Positions 63,201-64,000 of a stretch of 64,000 nt of DNA are shown one piece after another. The stretch spans positions 41,810,151 through 41,874,150 of the forward strand of contig NC_054877.1 of NCBI RefSeq assembly GCF_018320785.1, in the 5' to 3' direction. The position numbers were made by a program, and so were the translations under genes. Under the pieces are notes generated by a model. That model saw nothing but the letters and a program-made list of their open reading frames with translations. It made no database searches and was not told where the DNA came from. Origin of the DNA: Cheilinus undulatus. Lineage: Eukaryota > Chordata > Actinopteri > Labriformes > Labridae. How positions within the stretch are numbered: the stretch's first letter is position 1; every line of letters starts with the position of its first letter.

Positions 63201-63759
63201 ACCTCTCTGACCTCTCTGATCGGTCAGTTCTGATGTCAGTTAAGCAGATGTACCTAATAAAGTGATCAGTGAGTGTTTCTACTTTTTAAAGGCTGTTAGC
63301 GTGATTCTGTGTCAATCTGATTACAGGTTGTTATGAAAGAAACAGAAAAAAAGGGAGAAACTGAGAAAAAGGGAGGCATAATAACTCTTATGCAATCAGC
63401 TGTGCTTAGGAAGTATTTCTTTACACTAATACTGGGATGGTAAGTGACATTTTATATTTCCCATAATTCCACAGAGGCCTTAAATGATGCAGCAATAATG
63501 CATTTAATATGTGTGACTAAAAGCTTGTTTTCTGTAACCCTCAGGTTTTCATTAAATATAACCTACTACTGCCTTTCCTTTAATGTGGGAAATTTTGGCT
63601 TGGACATCTTTGTGACGCAGCTCATGTTTGGTGCGACTGAACTTCCTGCTCACATACTCTGTATCTGGCTGTTAGAGGCACTGGGGAGGAAAGTGTCTCT
63701 GATGGGAACGCTGCTGATTGGAGGATTCTTGTGCTTATTAATCCTAACTGTTCCTCAGG
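57205..63759 (+). CDS. slc22a13: SLC22 organic-anion transporter, slc22a13-like copy B; 3' exons off-window
   Basis: Tandem paralogue of copy A, same strand, same exon plan. Exons: 57205-57579, 57664-57767, 57861-58015, 60757-60925, 61002-61122, 63327-63439, 63545-63759; all phases agree and no stop occurs. Three further exons, expected from copy A, must lie beyond 64000. The ATG at 57205 (ACCATGG context, MADFGEIL) is preferred; the open frame runs upstream only through a GTG. Visible: TM1 after [15 protein letters not shown], a large glycosylated first loop with three N-x-S/T sites, GPFAESFGRKR after TM2 (E-S where D-R is usual), [11 protein letters not shown] after TM6, and FSLNITYYC in TM7. 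Exon 6 is 18 bases longer than in copy A and adds a charged stretch in the cytoplasmic loop. The first loop is about 90% identical in DNA to copy A while flanking exons are about 60%. Subfamily assignment carries the same uncertainty as copy A. Confidence 0.87.
58016..59234. other. slc22a13 copy B intron 3, left part
   Basis: About 1.2 kb in which I recognise no exon. Open frames around 58715-59135 occur on both strands in the same place, a mark of chance or repeat sequence rather than of a gene. Confidence 0.45.
59235..59715. repeat. Minisatellite, six units of 74-80 bp
   Basis: Unit starts, each at CTTTAG or CTCTAG except the diverged fourth, lie at 59235, 59309, 59389, 59468, 59547 and 59627, ending near 59701; spacings are 74, 80, 79, 79, 80 and 74. 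Each unit has AGCAAAAGCTA, CTACACTAGCTACAT, GTTAAAGTTACTA and ATAAGCCAATGTAGCT in order, with substitutions. It lies in intron 3 of copy B and is related to the array at 53752-54150. Confidence 0.9.
59716..60756. other. slc22a13 copy B intron 3, right part
   Basis: About 1 kb without recognised repeats or exons up to the acceptor of exon 4. Confidence 0.45.
61123..63326. other. slc22a13 copy B intron 5
   Basis: The intron holds the repeat at about 62168-62576 and, near 63074, CAGTGGTTCCTAGCCCTTTT, which resembles a lone hAT-type end. Nothing else was recognised. Confidence 0.45.
62168..62576. mobile_element. Degenerate inverted-terminal repeat element
   Basis: The left CAACCCTGCTCAACCAAAGAGCC and the right end inward AGTGATACTCAACGTATGGCTC share CTCAAC and the GGCTC/GAGCC word family. 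The interior is an A/G-rich imperfect tandem of AAATGGG-AAAAG-TG units. No target duplication was confirmed. Confidence 0.4.
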
Positions 63760-64000
63760 GTAAAGCACCTCTAACATGCTTAGTAATATAACATTTATCA
63801 TTTCTAACATGTATGTTAACCTGAAAGGCAGTGCACTGCAACACCTCAGCAGGATATCTCTAGATACAGCTAAAGATGGAGATAGAGCTACAGCCGTTCC
63901 TGGTTTCTGTTGGTTGATAAACCTTTTCATCCAGCTCCAAGAGCAGGCGAGGCATTGTCTGCTTTGAGGCTGTCAAAATTAGATTTTCAAATATTGACTA
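63760..64000. other. slc22a13 copy B intron 7, to window edge
   Basis: Starts with donor GTAAAG after exon 7. The next exon, expected to open with a completed Asp codon as in copy A exon 8, was not found before the edge. Confidence 0.6.

Overview
This is about 64 kb of vertebrate nuclear DNA, almost certainly from a teleost fish. It has many-exon genes with consensus GT/AG splice sites, AT-rich introns, several Tc1/mariner relics, abundant small hAT-like elements with 8-bp target duplications, and TA/CA microsatellites. Gene content and order resemble the PLCD1 - OXSR1 - SLC22A13 neighbourhood of human 3p22, although I recall other genes lying between PLCD1 and OXSR1 there. I cannot name the species.

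Layout: (1) 1-16158, minus strand: the first eight coding exons of a phospholipase C delta gene (plcd1-like), covering PH domain, EF hands and catalytic X box; the Y box and C2 domain lie off the left edge. (2) 16159-22668: a head-to-head intergenic interval with a degenerate repeat cluster and an 841-bp element bounded by TTAA. (3) 22669-35562, plus strand: a complete 17-exon oxsr1 gene (WNK-activated Ste20-type kinase, 524 aa by hand assembly), then a probable long 3' UTR reaching about 40 kb. (4) 40-45.6 kb: a Tc1 copy inside a short tandem array, a near-perfect 281-bp palindrome, a TATA promoter with possible non-coding exons, and a hAT-like element with a perfect 8-bp duplication. (5) 45947-52887, plus strand: a complete 10-exon SLC22 transporter (slc22a13-like copy A, 543 aa). 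(6) 55.1-56.9 kb: a Tc1 element sitting inside a (TA)n microsatellite. (7) 57205 to the right edge: a second tandem slc22a13-like gene (copy B), first seven coding exons only.

The genes are linked more by position than by pathway: Ca2+/inositol-lipid signalling (plcd1), control of cation-chloride cotransporters (oxsr1), and organic-anion transport (the slc22a13 pair). All three could act in epithelia, but the sequence does not prove that. The most notable observation is a mosaic between the two slc22a13 copies: the segment encoding the large first extracellular loop is about 90% identical in DNA, while the coding sequence on either side is only about 58-64% identical, as expected after gene conversion or unusual constraint. 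Also notable are an about 80-bp minisatellite in copy B whose relatives lie 3' of copy A, and a transporter motif altered in the same way in both copies. I did not find a convincing wholly new system; everything coding is either a recognisable vertebrate gene or transposon-derived. All percentages are hand counts.
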